Assembly (NCBI RefSeq): GCF_038396845.1
Contig: NZ_CP151587.1
Coordinates: 1-64,000 of the forward strand
Source of the DNA: Gymnodinialimonas sp. 57CJ19
GTDB lineage: Bacteria > Pseudomonadota > Alphaproteobacteria > Rhodobacterales > Rhodobacteraceae
DNA: 64,000 nt
Reading direction: 5' to 3'
The translations under genes were made by a program, and so were the position numbers. Below, in pieces: positions 11,211 to 21,289 of the stretch. The notes beneath the pieces are model-generated. The model worked only from the letters and a program-made list of their open reading frames with translations, ran no database searches and was not told the origin of the DNA. Position 1 is the stretch's first letter. Each line of letters opens with the position of its first letter.

Positions 11211-11762
11211 CTACGCCCCCGCCCCGGCCTGCCAACGTCGCGTGGCACCGGCCAGACGCACGCCGTACAGGCGGGCCGTTTCCAGATCCAAGGCGTCCAG
11301 AAGCCTGTCCGGGGCCTGCGCATCGGTCGCCATCAGCCCCAGCCACGATCCGTCTTGATTGATGCCGGGGCGATCCTCGATCACCGGGGTGCCGATCTCG
11401 GCCTGCCCGACCCAGATCATGCCCATCTGGGCCGCGAAGGTCACCAGCCGCTGCAAGGCAAATCCCTTGTCCCCCGAGGGGTGGCACGCCACGGTGAAAC
11501 CGCCCGCCAGCTTGTCGCGCCATTGGCCCGTGTGCCATCGCGGGCCCGAGACCTCTTCAAGGAATTGATCAAATCGCGCCGCGGTGGACCCCATGTAGGT
11601 CGGCGCCCCGAAGGCAATGGCCGTGGCCGCGTCCAGTGCAGCCCAATCGTCGGGCCGGATCGCTTCCACGTCTATCACCCGCGCGTCCCCCGCGCCGTCG
11701 GCAATAGCCCGCGCCAAAAGCGCCGTGTGACCGGCACCGCTAAAGTAGGGAATGCAGATCAT
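11211..11762 (-). CDS. flavodoxin-family / NAD(P)H-dependent oxidoreductase
   Basis: A 183-residue flavodoxin-fold protein related to WrbA and NADPH-dependent FMN reductases. The N-terminal strand and loop ([20 protein letters not shown]) form the FMN phosphate-binding site. FGAPTYMGS near residues 51-59 and [10 protein letters not shown] near 91-100 are the other flavin-contacting loops of the family. It probably binds FMN and transfers electrons or reduces quinones in the cytoplasm; the exact substrate is not evident. The start overlaps the stop of the upstream methyltransferase by 4 bp, so the two are coupled. Confidence 0.85.
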   Translation of the reverse strand: MICIPYFSGAGHTALLARAIADGAGDARVIDVEAIRPDDWAALDAATAIAFGAPTYMGSTAARFDQFLEEVSGPRWHTGQWRDKLAGGFTVACHPSGDKGFALQRLVTFAAQMGMIWVGQAEIGTPVIEDRPGINQDGSWLGLMATDAQAPDRLLDALDLETARLYGVRLAGATRRWQAGAGA

Positions 11763-12517
11763 CCAACGTGTCTCCCCGACACGCCCACGGGCTGCGGGCT
11801 GCCTTCCAGCACGCGCAAGGGGCGGCTTACCCGCTCTGCAAGGCCCGGTTTGCGACGGGCCGGAATGCGTTTGGAGACCTCGATCAAAATGACCCCCCCG
11901 GCGCGATTACGGATGAGCTTGGTACCGAGGCTCTCCAGCATGTCGGCGGATTGCAACCAGAACCGTTTCGGCGACGGAAGTGCAAACAACGCGGCGGCAT
12001 GGCGTTGGGGGATGAAGTCGAACGCCTCTAACTGCGCCTCTAGCTGGCCCAGGGAATAGGGCCGCCCAAAACCGAATGGCGTCCCATCGCGCCGGGCCCA
12101 AAGACCCATCCGGTTGGGCACCACAAACATCGCCCGCCCGCCCGGTGCCAGAACTCGCTGACATTCGTCCAGAACTGACGCGGGATGCTCAGACGTCTCT
12201 AACCCGTGCAGACAAATCAGTTTATCCGCCTGTCCCGTTTGAACGGGCCACAACCCCTCACGACACAGAAGTGAGACATTATCCATCCCCGCAGGCCAAG
12301 GCATCACCCCCTGCTGCGCGGGCATCACGCCGATGACCCGTTGCGCGTCGGCCAGATAGGGGCGCATCAGGGGGACCGCAAAGCCAAAGCCCACCACGGT
12401 TTCGCCCTTGGCCGAGGGCCACATCCCCAACATGCGTTCACGCACCGCTTTCTGAGCAATCCGCCCCAGCCGCGTGCGGTAGTAGAACTGCCGCAGATCA
12501 ATGACATCCAAATGCAC
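11759..12517 (-). CDS. class I SAM-dependent methyltransferase
   Basis: A 252-residue methyltransferase-domain protein. A degenerate SAM-binding motif I is seen as VVGFGFAVP near residues 41-49. Motifs II-III follow ([19 protein letters not shown]), then the post-III strand ([11 protein letters not shown]) typical of the Methyltransf_11 type. The basic, Pro/Gly-rich C terminus (residues 210-252) is probably disordered. The substrate is unknown. It is divergent from gloB with about 92 bases between starts, an arrangement I recall from other alphaproteobacteria, and is followed by the coupled flavodoxin gene. Confidence 0.85.
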   Translation of the reverse strand: MHLDVIDLRQFYYRTRLGRIAQKAVRERMLGMWPSAKGETVVGFGFAVPLMRPYLADAQRVIGVMPAQQGVMPWPAGMDNVSLLCREGLWPVQTGQADKLICLHGLETSEHPASVLDECQRVLAPGGRAMFVVPNRMGLWARRDGTPFGFGRPYSLGQLEAQLEAFDFIPQRHAAALFALPSPKRFWLQSADMLESLGTKLIRNRAGGVILIEVSKRIPARRKPGLAERVSRPLRVLEGSPQPVGVSGRHVG

Positions 12518-12609
12518 GGCGATGTGCTCCCCTTAAAAGCCGATTGCATACCTATCGCCCACATCGCAGGCTACTGGGCAAATCTTTAACTGAAGAGAGC
12601 GTAAAGACC

Positions 12610-13380
12610 ATGGCCGATCCGCAGATCATCACCATCCCCTGCCTTGAAGACAACTACGCCTTCCTTCTGCATGATCCGGCAACCGGCGCGACCGCTTGCA
12701 TCGACGCCCCTGAGCCTGCGCCGATTTTGGCCGAGCTCCAGACCCGCGGCTGGACCCTGTCCGACATCCTCATCACTCACCACCATTGGGACCATATTGA
12801 TGGGGTCGAGGCGCTTGTCTCCGCCACCGGCGCGAAGGTTTGGGGCGGTGCTGCCGATGCCCACCGCCTGCCGCCGTTGGATCATGCGGTGTCCGAAGGG
12901 GACACGGTCGCCATCGGCACGCTGTCGGGCGCGGTGCTGGATGTATCCGGCCATTCGCTTGGGCATATTGCGTTCCACTTTCCGGCCGCCAAGGCCGCTT
13001 TCACTGCCGATAGCTTGATGGCCCTGGGCTGTGGGCGCTTGTTTGAAGGCACACCAGCACAGATGTATGACAGCCTTCAAAAGCTGGCCGCCCTGCCCGC
13101 TGACACGATTGTGTATTCCGGCCATGAATACACCGCGTCGAATGCGCGGTTTGCGTTAACTATTGAACCGGACAATCCAGACCTTATCTCTCGGGTAGCG
13201 CGCATCACCGCTGCCCGTGCGGCCGGTGAGGCGACCGTCCCTTCGACACTGGCCGAGGAATTGGCCACGAACCCCTTCCTGCGGGCTGACCAACCCGCCA
13301 TCGCTGCCACCCTTAACCTGACCGGCGCGGACCCTGTCCGTGTCTTCACCCAGATCCGCGCTCAAAAAGATGCGTTCTAG
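12610..13380 (+). CDS. gloB: hydroxyacylglutathione hydrolase (glyoxalase II)
   Basis: A 256-residue metallo-beta-lactamase-fold thioesterase that hydrolyses S-lactoylglutathione, the second step of methylglyoxal detoxification. The dinuclear metal motif THHHWDH lies at residues 56-62. GHSLGHIAFH near residues 117-126 and GHEYT near 171-175 supply further ligands and glutathione contacts. The C-terminal helical domain (LAEELATNPFLR) is intact. The ATG at 12610 is chosen because it opens the conserved MADPQIITIPCLEDNYAF start and follows a GAAGAGAG stretch. It is transcribed divergently from the methyltransferase gene. Confidence 0.96.
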   Translation: MADPQIITIPCLEDNYAFLLHDPATGATACIDAPEPAPILAELQTRGWTLSDILITHHHWDHIDGVEALVSATGAKVWGGAADAHRLPPLDHAVSEGDTVAIGTLSGAVLDVSGHSLGHIAFHFPAAKAAFTADSLMALGCGRLFEGTPAQMYDSLQKLAALPADTIVYSGHEYTASNARFALTIEPDNPDLISRVARITAARAAGEATVPSTLAEELATNPFLRADQPAIAATLNLTGADPVRVFTQIRAQKDAF

Positions 13381-13580
13381 GCGAAAGACAGAAAAGTCAT
13401 AAACACCAAGGCGTTAGATCGAAACAAAGGCCGTTTTCCCCGACGATCTTGGTCGAAACACGCTGTGTTGATGCGAATTTGCTTGAAACCTGCCCGTGGA
13501 AAGCAAAATTTAACTATATGAGGCCACGATCGAGCGATGGGTTACGGCCCGCCTCGATGCAGACGAAAGGAGCACAGATA

Positions 13581-15914
13581 GTGCCGTCTTTTTCGAACAC
13601 ACTGGAACAGGCCATCCACGCCGCTTTGGCCAACGCCAACGCACGTCGCCACGAATTGGCCACGTTGGAGCACCTGCTTCTCGCGCTTATTGATGAACCC
13701 GACGCGCAAAAGGTCATGAAGGCCTGCTCGGTTGATATCGACGTGCTGCGCGACACGCTGTCCAAATTCATCGACGATGATCTGTCGACGCTTGAAACCG
13801 ATGTTGAAGGGTCCGAGGCTGTGCCAACGGCTGCCTTCCAACGGGTGATCCAACGTGCCGCGATCCACGTCCAATCCTCGGGCCGGACCGAAGTGACCGG
13901 GGCCAATGTCCTGGTCGCCATCTTCGCCGAGCGTGAGTCGAATGCCGCCTATTTCCTGCAAGAGCAGGATATGACCCGGTATGACGCGGTCAATTTCATC
14001 GCCCACGGGGTCGCCAAAGACCCCAGCTACGGCGAAGCGCGTCCGGTGACCGGGGCCGAAGATGAAGGCTCCGCATCCCCCAACCTGCAAGAAGAAGCCG
14101 TGCAGGAAGAAAAGGAATCAGCCCTCGCGAAGTACTGCGTCGATCTGAACGCCAAGGCGATCAAGGGCGATGTCGACCCGCTGATTGGCCGCGCGTCCGA
14201 GGTGGAGCGTTGCATTCAAGTGCTGTGCCGCCGCCGCAAGAATAACCCGCTTCTGGTGGGGGATCCCGGCGTTGGTAAAACGGCGATTGCAGAAGGCTTG
14301 GCCAAGAAGATCGTAGAGGGGGAGACCCCCGAAGTGCTGGAAGGCGCCACGATCTATTCGCTCGATATGGGCGCACTGCTTGCCGGCACCCGCTATCGTG
14401 GCGACTTTGAAGAGCGTCTGAAAGCCGTGGTGAAAGAGCTTGAAGACCACCCGGACGCGGTTTTGTTCATCGACGAAATCCACACCGTTATCGGTGCGGG
14501 CGCGACGTCGGGTGGGGCGATGGATGCCTCCAACCTGCTGAAGCCCGCGCTGCAAGGCGGCGGCCTGCGTTGCATGGGCTCCACCACCTACAAAGAGTTC
14601 CGCCAACACTTCGAGAAAGACCGCGCCCTGTCGCGGCGTTTCCAGAAGATCGACGTGGCAGAGCCTTCGGTAGATGACGCGGTGAAGATCCTCAAAGGGC
14701 TAAAACCGTATTTTGAGGAGCATCACGGGGTGAAATACACCGCCGATGCGATCAAGACATCGGTGGAGCTGGCCTCTCGCTATATCAACGACCGCAAGCT
14801 GCCCGACAGCGCGATCGACGTGATTGATGAAGCGGGCGCGGCGCAGCATCTGGTGGTGGAAAGCAAGCGTCGCAAGACGATTGGCACCAAGGAAGTGGAA
14901 GATGTGGTCGCCAAGATCGCCCGCATTCCGCCCAAGAACGTGTCGAAGGATGACGCCATCGTGCTGAAAGACCTTGAAGTGTCCCTGAAACGGGTTGTCT
15001 TCGGGCAGGACAAGGCGATTGAGGCACTGTCTTCCTCCATCAAACTGGCCCGCGCCGGCCTGCGGGAGCCTGAGAAGCCCATCGGCAACTACCTGTTCGC
15101 AGGCCCCACAGGGGTGGGTAAAACCGAGGTCGCCAAGCAGTTGGCCGACACCCTGGGCGTGGAACTGATCCGTTTCGACATGTCCGAGTACATGGAGAAA
15201 CACGCGGTGTCCCGCCTGATCGGTGCCCCTCCGGGCTATGTGGGCTTTGACCAAGGTGGCCTTCTGACCGACGGCATCGACCAGCATCCCCATTGTGTGC
15301 TGCTGTTGGATGAGATCGAAAAAGCGCACCCCGATGTGTTCAACATCCTGCTCCAGATCATGGATCACGGCACGTTGACGGATCACAACGGACGCTCGGT
15401 CGATTTCCGCAATGTGGTGCTGATCATGACCTCCAACGCGGGTGCGGCGGAACAGGCGAAAGCCGCTATTGGCTTTAACCGTGATCGCCGTGAAGGCGAA
15501 GACACCGCCGCGATTGAACGCACGTTCACGCCGGAATTCCGCAACCGTCTGGATGCGGTCATCTCCTTCGGTGCCCTGCCCAAGAGCGTCATCTTGCAGG
15601 TGGTCGAAAAGTTCGTGCTGCAATTGGAAGCGCAACTGATGGACCGCAATGTTACGATCGAACTGACGAAACCGGCGGCCGAATGGCTGGCGGACAAAGG
15701 CTACGATGATCGCATGGGCGCGCGTCCCCTTGGCCGCGTGATCCAGGAGCACATCAAGAAACCTCTGGCGGAAGAGCTGTTGTTTGGCAAACTTGCCAAA
15801 GGCGGCAACGTGAAGGTCGGCGTCAAGGATGGGGCCATTGACCTGCGGGTGGATGAAGCGGGCAGCCCCCGCCTTTCGCCCAAGAAGAAGCCGCCGCTTC
15901 TGACCGCCGATTGA
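13581..15914 (+). CDS. clpA: ATP-dependent Clp protease ATP-binding subunit ClpA
   Basis: A 777-residue Hsp100 unfoldase that feeds substrates to ClpP. The N domain (residues 1 to about 145) binds adaptors such as ClpS. Two AAA+ modules follow, with Walker A motifs GDPGVGKT and GPTGVGKT and Walker B motifs VLFIDEI and [19 protein letters not shown] is typical of ClpA and distinguishes it from ClpB, whose long middle coiled coil is absent. I place the start at GTG 13581 ([10 protein letters not shown]), with AGGAG eight bases upstream, because homologues begin there; an upstream ATG at 13449 would add 44 unconserved residues. The adaptor gene clpS is not adjacent. A strong terminator follows. 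Confidence 0.96.
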   Translation: MPSFSNTLEQAIHAALANANARRHELATLEHLLLALIDEPDAQKVMKACSVDIDVLRDTLSKFIDDDLSTLETDVEGSEAVPTAAFQRVIQRAAIHVQSSGRTEVTGANVLVAIFAERESNAAYFLQEQDMTRYDAVNFIAHGVAKDPSYGEARPVTGAEDEGSASPNLQEEAVQEEKESALAKYCVDLNAKAIKGDVDPLIGRASEVERCIQVLCRRRKNNPLLVGDPGVGKTAIAEGLAKKIVEGETPEVLEGATIYSLDMGALLAGTRYRGDFEERLKAVVKELEDHPDAVLFIDEIHTVIGAGATSGGAMDASNLLKPALQGGGLRCMGSTTYKEFRQHFEKDRALSRRFQKIDVAEPSVDDAVKILKGLKPYFEEHHGVKYTADAIKTSVELASRYINDRKLPDSAIDVIDEAGAAQHLVVESKRRKTIGTKEVEDVVAKIARIPPKNVSKDDAIVLKDLEVSLKRVVFGQDKAIEALSSSIKLARAGLREPEKPIGNYLFAGPTGVGKTEVAKQLADTLGVELIRFDMSEYMEKHAVSRLIGAPPGYVGFDQGGLLTDGIDQHPHCVLLLDEIEKAHPDVFNILLQIMDHGTLTDHNGRSVDFRNVVLIMTSNAGAAEQAKAAIGFNRDRREGEDTAAIERTFTPEFRNRLDAVISFGALPKSVILQVVEKFVLQLEAQLMDRNVTIELTKPAAEWLADKGYDDRMGARPLGRVIQEHIKKPLAEELLFGKLAKGGNVKVGVKDGAIDLRVDEAGSPRLSPKKKPPLLTAD

Positions 15915-15941
15915 TGTCAGCGCATCGATGAAAATCCCAAT

Positions 15942-15969
15942 GGGCCGAGGATCATTCCTCGGCCCTTTT
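15942..15969 (+). terminator. Rho-independent terminator of clpA
   Basis: A perfect 10-bp stem (GGGCCGAGGA / TCCTCGGCCC) with a 4-base loop followed by TTTT, 28 bases after the clpA stop. Confidence 0.92.
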
Positions 15970-16064
15970 GCTTTGGCACATCCCTCTGGTCGCCGGTTTC
16001 CCTTAGCCTTCCTGTGTCAGTGTTCTAGGGTTCCTCTGGTACAGTCCGTTTCCGAAAGCACCCC

Positions 16065-17012
16065 ATGCGCGCGTTGATCGTTCTTATACTCTCCTCCCTT
16101 CCAGCCGCCGCGCAGGATGCCCCCGCTCTCACGTTTCCGGTCGATTGCGAATTGGGCGAAACTTGCATGATCCAACAAATGATGGACCACGATCCCGGCC
16201 CCGGCGCTCGGGACTTCACCTGCGGTCCGATGACCTATGATGGCCATAGCGGCACCGACATCCGCGCCCCGGATATGGAGGCTTTGGCAGCAGGCATCCC
16301 GATCCTCGCCGCCGCCCCCGGAACCATCCTTGGCACCCGCAACAGCGTGCCAGACACGGGTATTGGCGGCTTTCCTGAGGGCCAGGACTGCGGAAACGGG
16401 GTGGTGATCGAGCATGAGAACGGCTGGCAAACCCAGTATTGCCACATGGCCCAAGGCTCCGTTCTGGTCCGCACCGGGGACGTGGTCGCTGGCGGAGACC
16501 CTTTGGGTGAGATGGGTTTTTCGGGAAGCACCGAGTTTCCCCACCTCCATATGACCCTGCGCCATGGGGGGCAGGTAGTTGACCCCTTCGCCCCGACCGG
16601 CACCGCCACCTGCGGCGAAGATGCCACGCCTCTTTGGGCCGAGCCGGTGCCATTGGCCCAAGGTGGCATCCTGAGCGTTGGTTTTGCCCAGGCCGTGCCG
16701 GAATTTGATGCGATCCGGGAAGGCACGGCGGATGCCGCCACGCTAACAACCGATGCCGATGCCGTCGTTATTTGGGGCTTTTTCCACGGCGGGCGCGCGG
16801 GCGATATCGTCACCGCCACCATCACCGCCCCCGATGGCACGGTGTTTCACACCCAAGAGATCGCTCTGGATGCGACCCAAGCGCAGCTTTTCCGGGCCAC
16901 GGGGCGCCGGATACGCGAACCGATTGCGCCGGGACAATACACAGGCACCATCACGTTAGGCCGAGAGGGCGTGCTCCTCGACAGTGCGACCACTCTGATT
17001 TCAGTGAATTAG
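16065..17012 (+). CDS. exported M23-family metallopeptidase (LytM domain)
   Basis: A 315-residue protein with a Sec signal peptide (about residues 1-17, ending AAAQ). The catalytic LytM core shows HSGTD (His61, Asp65), His126 in QYCHMA, and the HLH pair at 159-161, so the zinc site looks complete. The C-terminal 120 residues form a separate beta-rich domain with no family I recognise. M23 enzymes cut peptide cross-links in peptidoglycan or activate amidases in the periplasm. The gene converges on an OmpA-like peptidoglycan-binding protein gene with a 4-bp stop overlap, which places two cell-wall proteins side by side on opposite strands. Confidence 0.9.
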   Translation: MRALIVLILSSLPAAAQDAPALTFPVDCELGETCMIQQMMDHDPGPGARDFTCGPMTYDGHSGTDIRAPDMEALAAGIPILAAAPGTILGTRNSVPDTGIGGFPEGQDCGNGVVIEHENGWQTQYCHMAQGSVLVRTGDVVAGGDPLGEMGFSGSTEFPHLHMTLRHGGQVVDPFAPTGTATCGEDATPLWAEPVPLAQGGILSVGFAQAVPEFDAIREGTADAATLTTDADAVVIWGFFHGGRAGDIVTATITAPDGTVFHTQEIALDATQAQLFRATGRRIREPIAPGQYTGTITLGREGVLLDSATTLISVN

Positions 17013-19408
17013 CGCTCGGTCAGCTTCAGCTCGATCCGCCGGTTTGCCGCCTGCCCCGACGCCGTCGCGTTCGAGGCAATCGGGCGATGTTCTCCGAACC
17101 CGGTAGCAGCCAGACGGCGCGGCGGAATGCCGAGTTGTTCGCTCATGTAGAGCACCACGGCCAAGGCGCGGGCTTGGCTGAGTTCCCAATTGTTGGCGTA
17201 GGCCGCCCCTTCGCGCAGTTGCTGGTCGTCGGTATGACCGTCCACGCGGATGATCCAGTCAATCGCTTCGGGGATGTCTTCGGCGATCTCCAACAGCAAT
17301 TCGGCCACGTTTTCGATTTGCGCCAACCCTTCATCGGCAAGGTCGGCCGAGCCCACTTCGAATAGCACTTCAGAGGAGAACACAAAACGATCCCCTTCGA
17401 TCCGCACCCCTTCACGGCCCTCCAGCAACTCGCGCAGACGCCCGAAGAATTCCGAACGGTAGCGCTCCAATTCCTGCGCTTCGGCGGCCAGACGCGCCAC
17501 CTCGGCGGCCTCGAGTTCGGCACGGGCGCGTTCTTCGGCGGCCAATTGTGCCAGCGCCGTATTGAGCCTGGAGCCCAAGGCCTGAATCTGCACCTGCGCC
17601 TCTTCATCGCGGTCCTCAGACAGGGAAAGCAGCGACTGGAGCGAGCCCAATTGTGCCCGCAACGCCGCGACCTGTTCGTTCAACAGGGCCACCTGCTGCG
17701 CACTTTGCGTGGATTGGGCTTGGGTTGCTTCAAGCTCTTGATTGGCCTGCGCCAGAAGGGCATCGCGGCGTTCAGCATCGGACAGCGCTTCGGCCAAGGC
17801 CGTTTCCGTCGATTGACGCGCCGCGAGGGCGGCGGCCAGTTGCGCCTCCAGGGCGGTCAAATCTCCGGCTGTATTGGCGGCTTCTGCGGCCTGGGCCTCG
17901 GACGCGGCGATGGTGGCCTCCAGTTCGGCAACCCGGGCGGCGGCGCTGGCCTCGGCGCTTTCAAGGCGCGACAGCGTGAGGGCCAATTGCCGTTCCAACT
18001 CTGTCATTTCGCCGTTCTGTGTGGAAAGCGCGGCCTCGGCCCGGTCCAGTTCCAATCGGGCAGCGGCAAGGGCATCGGCAAGGGACGCCGCCTCCCCCTG
18101 CCCCTCATCCGCACGCGCCAAAGCGCCGGCAAGGCGCGTCGCCAGATCGTCACGGGCGGCATCGGCGGCGGCCAGCAACGTCAAGGTATCCTCGGCCCGC
18201 TGGCGCTGTTCCTCCAAGGCCAGCGACATGGCGGTCAACTCGGCGTCGGCATCTTCCAGACGGCGACGCAGTGCTTCGGCGGCGGCGGCCTCTGCCAAAC
18301 GACCCGCCTCTTCTTCGGACAGGGTGGCGGTTGTGGCATCCAATTGCGTGCGCAGGGCGGCGGCGGCGGCGGCTTCGGCCAGACGCGCGGCTTCTTCCTC
18401 GGAAAGGGCTGCTTGCAGATCACCCAAACGCGCCCGCAATGCCTCGGCGGCAGCAAGATCAGCAAGGCGCGCGGCCTCTTCTTCGGAGAGTTCCGCTTCC
18501 GCTTCTGCCAGACGCAGGCGCAGGGCCTCGGCGGCGGCGGCTTCCGCCAATCGCGCCGTCTCTGCTTCGGTCAGTTCCCCCTCAACCCCTTGCAGGCGAG
18601 AGAGAAGTTCTTCGGTTTGCTCGTCACCACTGGCCAGCGCGGCCAAAGCCGCTGTCAGGGACCGGTCGCTATCGACCAGCGATCCCGCCAGTTGCGCGTT
18701 GCGGGTTTCGGCCCCGGCCAGCGCGGTCAGGGCTTGGGTCAACGCGGTCTGACGCGCCTCCAACTCGGATGAGGTAGACGACAAAGCGGCCAAAGCCTCG
18801 GCCAGAGAGGTTTCGCGGGCGGCCCCTTCGGCCTCCAGATCCGCGATCAACGCCTCCAGCGCCTCGCGGCGGGCCGCTGCCAACCTTGCGGCTTCGGAGG
18901 CTTCGTCAATCTCGGATCGGGCCGTGGCCAGCGCGAGGTTCAAGGCCTCGGCCTGGGTCATCGCCTCGGCCAGTTCGGCCTCTGTCTGCGCCTGCCCTGC
19001 CGCCAAATCCGAGTTCCGCGCCAACAGCCCCGCAACCTGTTCTTCAAACGCCACGATCTGCGCCGATTGCGTGGCACTTTGCGCCGTCAACGTTGCAATC
19101 AATGCCTCTTGCGCGGCGGCTTCTGCCTCTGCGTCGGAGAGGGAGCCGGAAAGCGTCGCGACCCGCGATTCCAATTGCCCGGCGCGGGCCTCTTCCAGCC
19201 CCAAGGCTTGGGCCAGTTGGTTTACCTGCGCAGTCAGGGAATTGAGTTCATCGTCCTGGGTGCTGATCTCTTCCGACAGCACGTATTGCATGACCATGAA
19301 GATGGTCAGCACGAAAATCATCACCATCAACAGCGCCGTGATCGCATCCACAAAGCCGGGCCAAATCGCCCCGGACATGCCTTGTTTGCTGCCGCGATGA
19401 AAGGCCAT
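17009..19408 (-). CDS. MotB/OmpA-like peptidoglycan-binding protein with giant coiled coil
   Basis: A 799-residue protein. One membrane helix lies at about residues 18-45 after a short cytoplasmic N terminus, as in MotB, TolR and ExbD. Residues 50 to about 640 are an almost unbroken Ala/Glu/Leu coiled coil, including four near-identical 28-residue repeats at about 278-390. An OmpA-type domain closes the protein, with VDGHTDDQQ, NWELSQARA and ATGFGEHRP, and is expected to bind peptidoglycan. The start codon is 3 bases after the MotA-like gene, so the pair should form an ion-driven complex spanning the inner membrane and cell wall. The shaft could reach far across the periplasm. Its role is unknown; it is not flagellar MotB, which lacks such a rod. 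Confidence 0.85.
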   Translation of the reverse strand: MAFHRGSKQGMSGAIWPGFVDAITALLMVMIFVLTIFMVMQYVLSEEISTQDDELNSLTAQVNQLAQALGLEEARAGQLESRVATLSGSLSDAEAEAAAQEALIATLTAQSATQSAQIVAFEEQVAGLLARNSDLAAGQAQTEAELAEAMTQAEALNLALATARSEIDEASEAARLAAARREALEALIADLEAEGAARETSLAEALAALSSTSSELEARQTALTQALTALAGAETRNAQLAGSLVDSDRSLTAALAALASGDEQTEELLSRLQGVEGELTEAETARLAEAAAAEALRLRLAEAEAELSEEEAARLADLAAAEALRARLGDLQAALSEEEAARLAEAAAAAALRTQLDATTATLSEEEAGRLAEAAAAEALRRRLEDADAELTAMSLALEEQRQRAEDTLTLLAAADAARDDLATRLAGALARADEGQGEAASLADALAAARLELDRAEAALSTQNGEMTELERQLALTLSRLESAEASAAARVAELEATIAASEAQAAEAANTAGDLTALEAQLAAALAARQSTETALAEALSDAERRDALLAQANQELEATQAQSTQSAQQVALLNEQVAALRAQLGSLQSLLSLSEDRDEEAQVQIQALGSRLNTALAQLAAEERARAELEAAEVARLAAEAQELERYRSEFFGRLRELLEGREGVRIEGDRFVFSSEVLFEVGSADLADEGLAQIENVAELLLEIAEDIPEAIDWIIRVDGHTDDQQLREGAAYANNWELSQARALAVVLYMSEQLGIPPRRLAATGFGEHRPIASNATASGQAANRRIELKLTER
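18238..18575. repeat. four 84-bp in-frame coding repeats
   Basis: Within the coiled-coil gene, four consecutive 84-bp units encode 28-residue repeats of the pattern LSEEEAARLAEAAAAEALR plus a variable link. Twenty-eight residues equal four heptads, so changes in copy number would keep the coiled-coil register. Confidence 0.75.
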
Positions 19409-19411
19409 GGC

Positions 19412-20611
19412 CTAGCCGTCCCCGCGCTGCCGCGCTCGGGCTGCGGCGGGGGCACGGGCGGCTTGGGTCAGGGCCTGCAACGCCTCGGTCAACTGCGCCA
19501 TATCACCGCGAAGGCCCATGATTTCTGCATCGCGGCTGGCCCCGATTTCCTCGGCCATCTTGAACAATTGCACGTCGATGGACCGCAACCTGTTGCGGGA
19601 TTCGTCATCAAGCCCCTGCTCTGCTGCCATCCCATCCAATGCGGCGGCCAAACGATCCTGCGCCGTGGCCAGACGTTCGGTCGCCGACACCTGCCCCGGC
19701 CCCAGGCGTTCAGTCAGCCCGTCAATGCTTTGGGCAAGGGTCAGCACCCGTTGCTCGGTCGCGGCACGGCGGGTTTCAGATTGGGCGAACAGCGATTGCA
19801 GCGTGTCCATCTGATCGACCATATGATCCAGCACCGTCGCAATGGCCGCTTTATCAATCGCCCCGTCTCCGTCCCCCGAAAACGAGACACGGGTGATGGA
19901 GGCCAGCCATTCTTCCAACTCGCGGTAGAAACGGTTTTGGCCGTGGCCCGCGTAAAGCTCTAGCAGGCCCACAACCAACGATCCCGCAAGGCCCAGAAGC
20001 GACGAGGCAAAGGCCGTGCCCATGCCGCCCAATTGGTCATCCAACCCGTCCATGAGGCGGCCAAAGACGGCAAGCCCCTCTTCCCCGTCGGTGGGTTGCA
20101 GGGACCGGATGGTTTCCACCACCGCAGGAACGGTCGTGGCGAGGCCGAAGAATGTGCCCAAAAGGCCCAAGAAGATCAGCAGGTTGGCGATGTAGCGCGT
20201 GATGTCGCCGCTTTCTTCCATCCGCGCACCGACACTATCAAGGATCGACTTGGCCGAGGCGGGCGTCACCTGCGTCCGTGATCCGCGCAACCGCGCGACG
20301 CCGGATATCGCTGCCAAAAGGCGCGGCGGCGTATCGTCATTGTCGGCTTTCGAGCCGCCCGCCAACTGCTCGATCCAAGCGACCGAGGAGAACAATTGGA
20401 TGACCTGGAAGAATGTGGCACAGACGCCGACCACGAAAACGACACCAATTGTGCCGTTCAAGTAAGGCGAGGTCAGGAACACGTCCTGCACCCTTGGCCA
20501 CACCAAAATACCCCCCGCCACCACAAGGGCGAGGATGATCAGCATCAGAACAATCTGCTGCGTGGGTCGTGTGAAACGGGCGGCTCCTGCGCCCTCTCTG
20601 CTGCTCGCCAT
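19412..20611 (-). CDS. MotA/TolQ/ExbB-like proton channel protein
   Basis: A 399-residue protein with membrane helices at about residues 20-38, 52-75, 143-165 and 197-218. The last two contain the conserved channel core of the MotA/TolQ/ExbB family (ANLLIFLGLLGTFFGLATTV and GTAFASSLLGLAGSLVVGLL). The C-terminal 180 residues are an amphipathic, coiled-coil-rich cytoplasmic tail ending in a basic Ala-rich segment. Together with the adjacent OmpA-like partner it should form a stator-type unit that converts ion flow into motion or force at the wall. Family size is usually 220-290 residues, so the tail is long. It is upstream gene of a two-gene operon; no flagellar or tol genes are close. Confidence 0.85.
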   Translation of the reverse strand: MASSREGAGAARFTRPTQQIVLMLIILALVVAGGILVWPRVQDVFLTSPYLNGTIGVVFVVGVCATFFQVIQLFSSVAWIEQLAGGSKADNDDTPPRLLAAISGVARLRGSRTQVTPASAKSILDSVGARMEESGDITRYIANLLIFLGLLGTFFGLATTVPAVVETIRSLQPTDGEEGLAVFGRLMDGLDDQLGGMGTAFASSLLGLAGSLVVGLLELYAGHGQNRFYRELEEWLASITRVSFSGDGDGAIDKAAIATVLDHMVDQMDTLQSLFAQSETRRAATEQRVLTLAQSIDGLTERLGPGQVSATERLATAQDRLAAALDGMAAEQGLDDESRNRLRSIDVQLFKMAEEIGASRDAEIMGLRGDMAQLTEALQALTQAARAPAAARARQRGDG

Positions 20612-20687
20612 GGGGTTTGTCTCAACCGCTCTTTTGACTTGTCTCGGCGACTATACACAGATGCAGGGGTTCACGCCAACAAAAGCC

Positions 20688-21230
20688 TCAGGCGGGGGCT
20701 TTCATTGTGCGAACCATGTCCACCAGCGCCTCCAGGTCGGCGTCACCGATGCCCAGTTCAGTCAGCTGCGCGGCGGTATTGTAGAGGTATTCGTCATTCG
20801 GCCCGCGCCCGCCGACCGCGTCCGCAATGATCCGCGCCTGACGCTCCAGCGGGTGTTGGCAGTATTGCACGTGGTCGCGGTTGATCACATAGGTCAGCAC
20901 GTCTTCCTGCACCGTCCCGTCGCGGAACCGAAGTGGCAACCGCGCTTCGATATAGGCGGAAGAAATCAGCTCTCGCTCGCGTAGGTAGGCCAGTGTGGCT
21001 TCTTCTGTGCCCGGCTCCGCGCGCAGGGCCAAACCGTCGCAACAGGCGTCTTTCGCCGCATCCAGGGCCAGGACCAGACCGGGGTCATCCTCGGTCCCGC
21101 GATGGTGGATAGAGGTCATGCAGAATGACCGATGCCACCCCTCCAACCGAGCGACGCGCGTTTCAGCGACGGAAAAGCCCGGATTCCACAAAAGTGATCC
21201 GTATCCGAATACCCAGAGAGCAGAGGTCAT
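20688..21230 (-). CDS. gamma-glutamylcyclotransferase (ChaC-like)
   Basis: A 180-residue ChaC-family protein. The N-terminal VFGYGSLLWNPGF is the substrate-binding loop of the gamma-glutamylcyclotransferase fold, and the catalytic Glu is expected in the central region around RERELISSAYIE. The enzyme releases 5-oxoproline from glutathione. I place the start at ATG 21230 (MTSALW), because residues upstream in the longer open frame are a shadow of the divergent DUF2125 gene. The start lies 59 bases from that gene on the opposite strand. Confidence 0.9.
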   Translation of the reverse strand: MTSALWVFGYGSLLWNPGFSVAETRVARLEGWHRSFCMTSIHHRGTEDDPGLVLALDAAKDACCDGLALRAEPGTEEATLAYLRERELISSAYIEARLPLRFRDGTVQEDVLTYVINRDHVQYCQHPLERQARIIADAVGGRGPNDEYLYNTAAQLTELGIGDADLEALVDMVRTMKAPA

Positions 21231-21289
21231 GCGATGGTCCTTGTCGTGCCCCGTCGCTATAGGCGATAGAGTTCCAGAAGGGGAGAGCG

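Noticed and set aside
13483..13520. Sigma-32 or sigma-70 promoter before clpA
   Set aside because: A TTGAAA and a TATA-like stretch are present, but the spacing exceeds 20 bases and no heat-shock -10 is seen.
17009..20611. Zorya-type anti-phage system (ZorA/ZorB)
   Set aside because: The pair is MotA/MotB-like, but the long coiled coil is on the OmpA partner and not on the channel protein's cytoplasmic tail as in ZorA, and no ZorC, ZorD or ZorE gene is adjacent.
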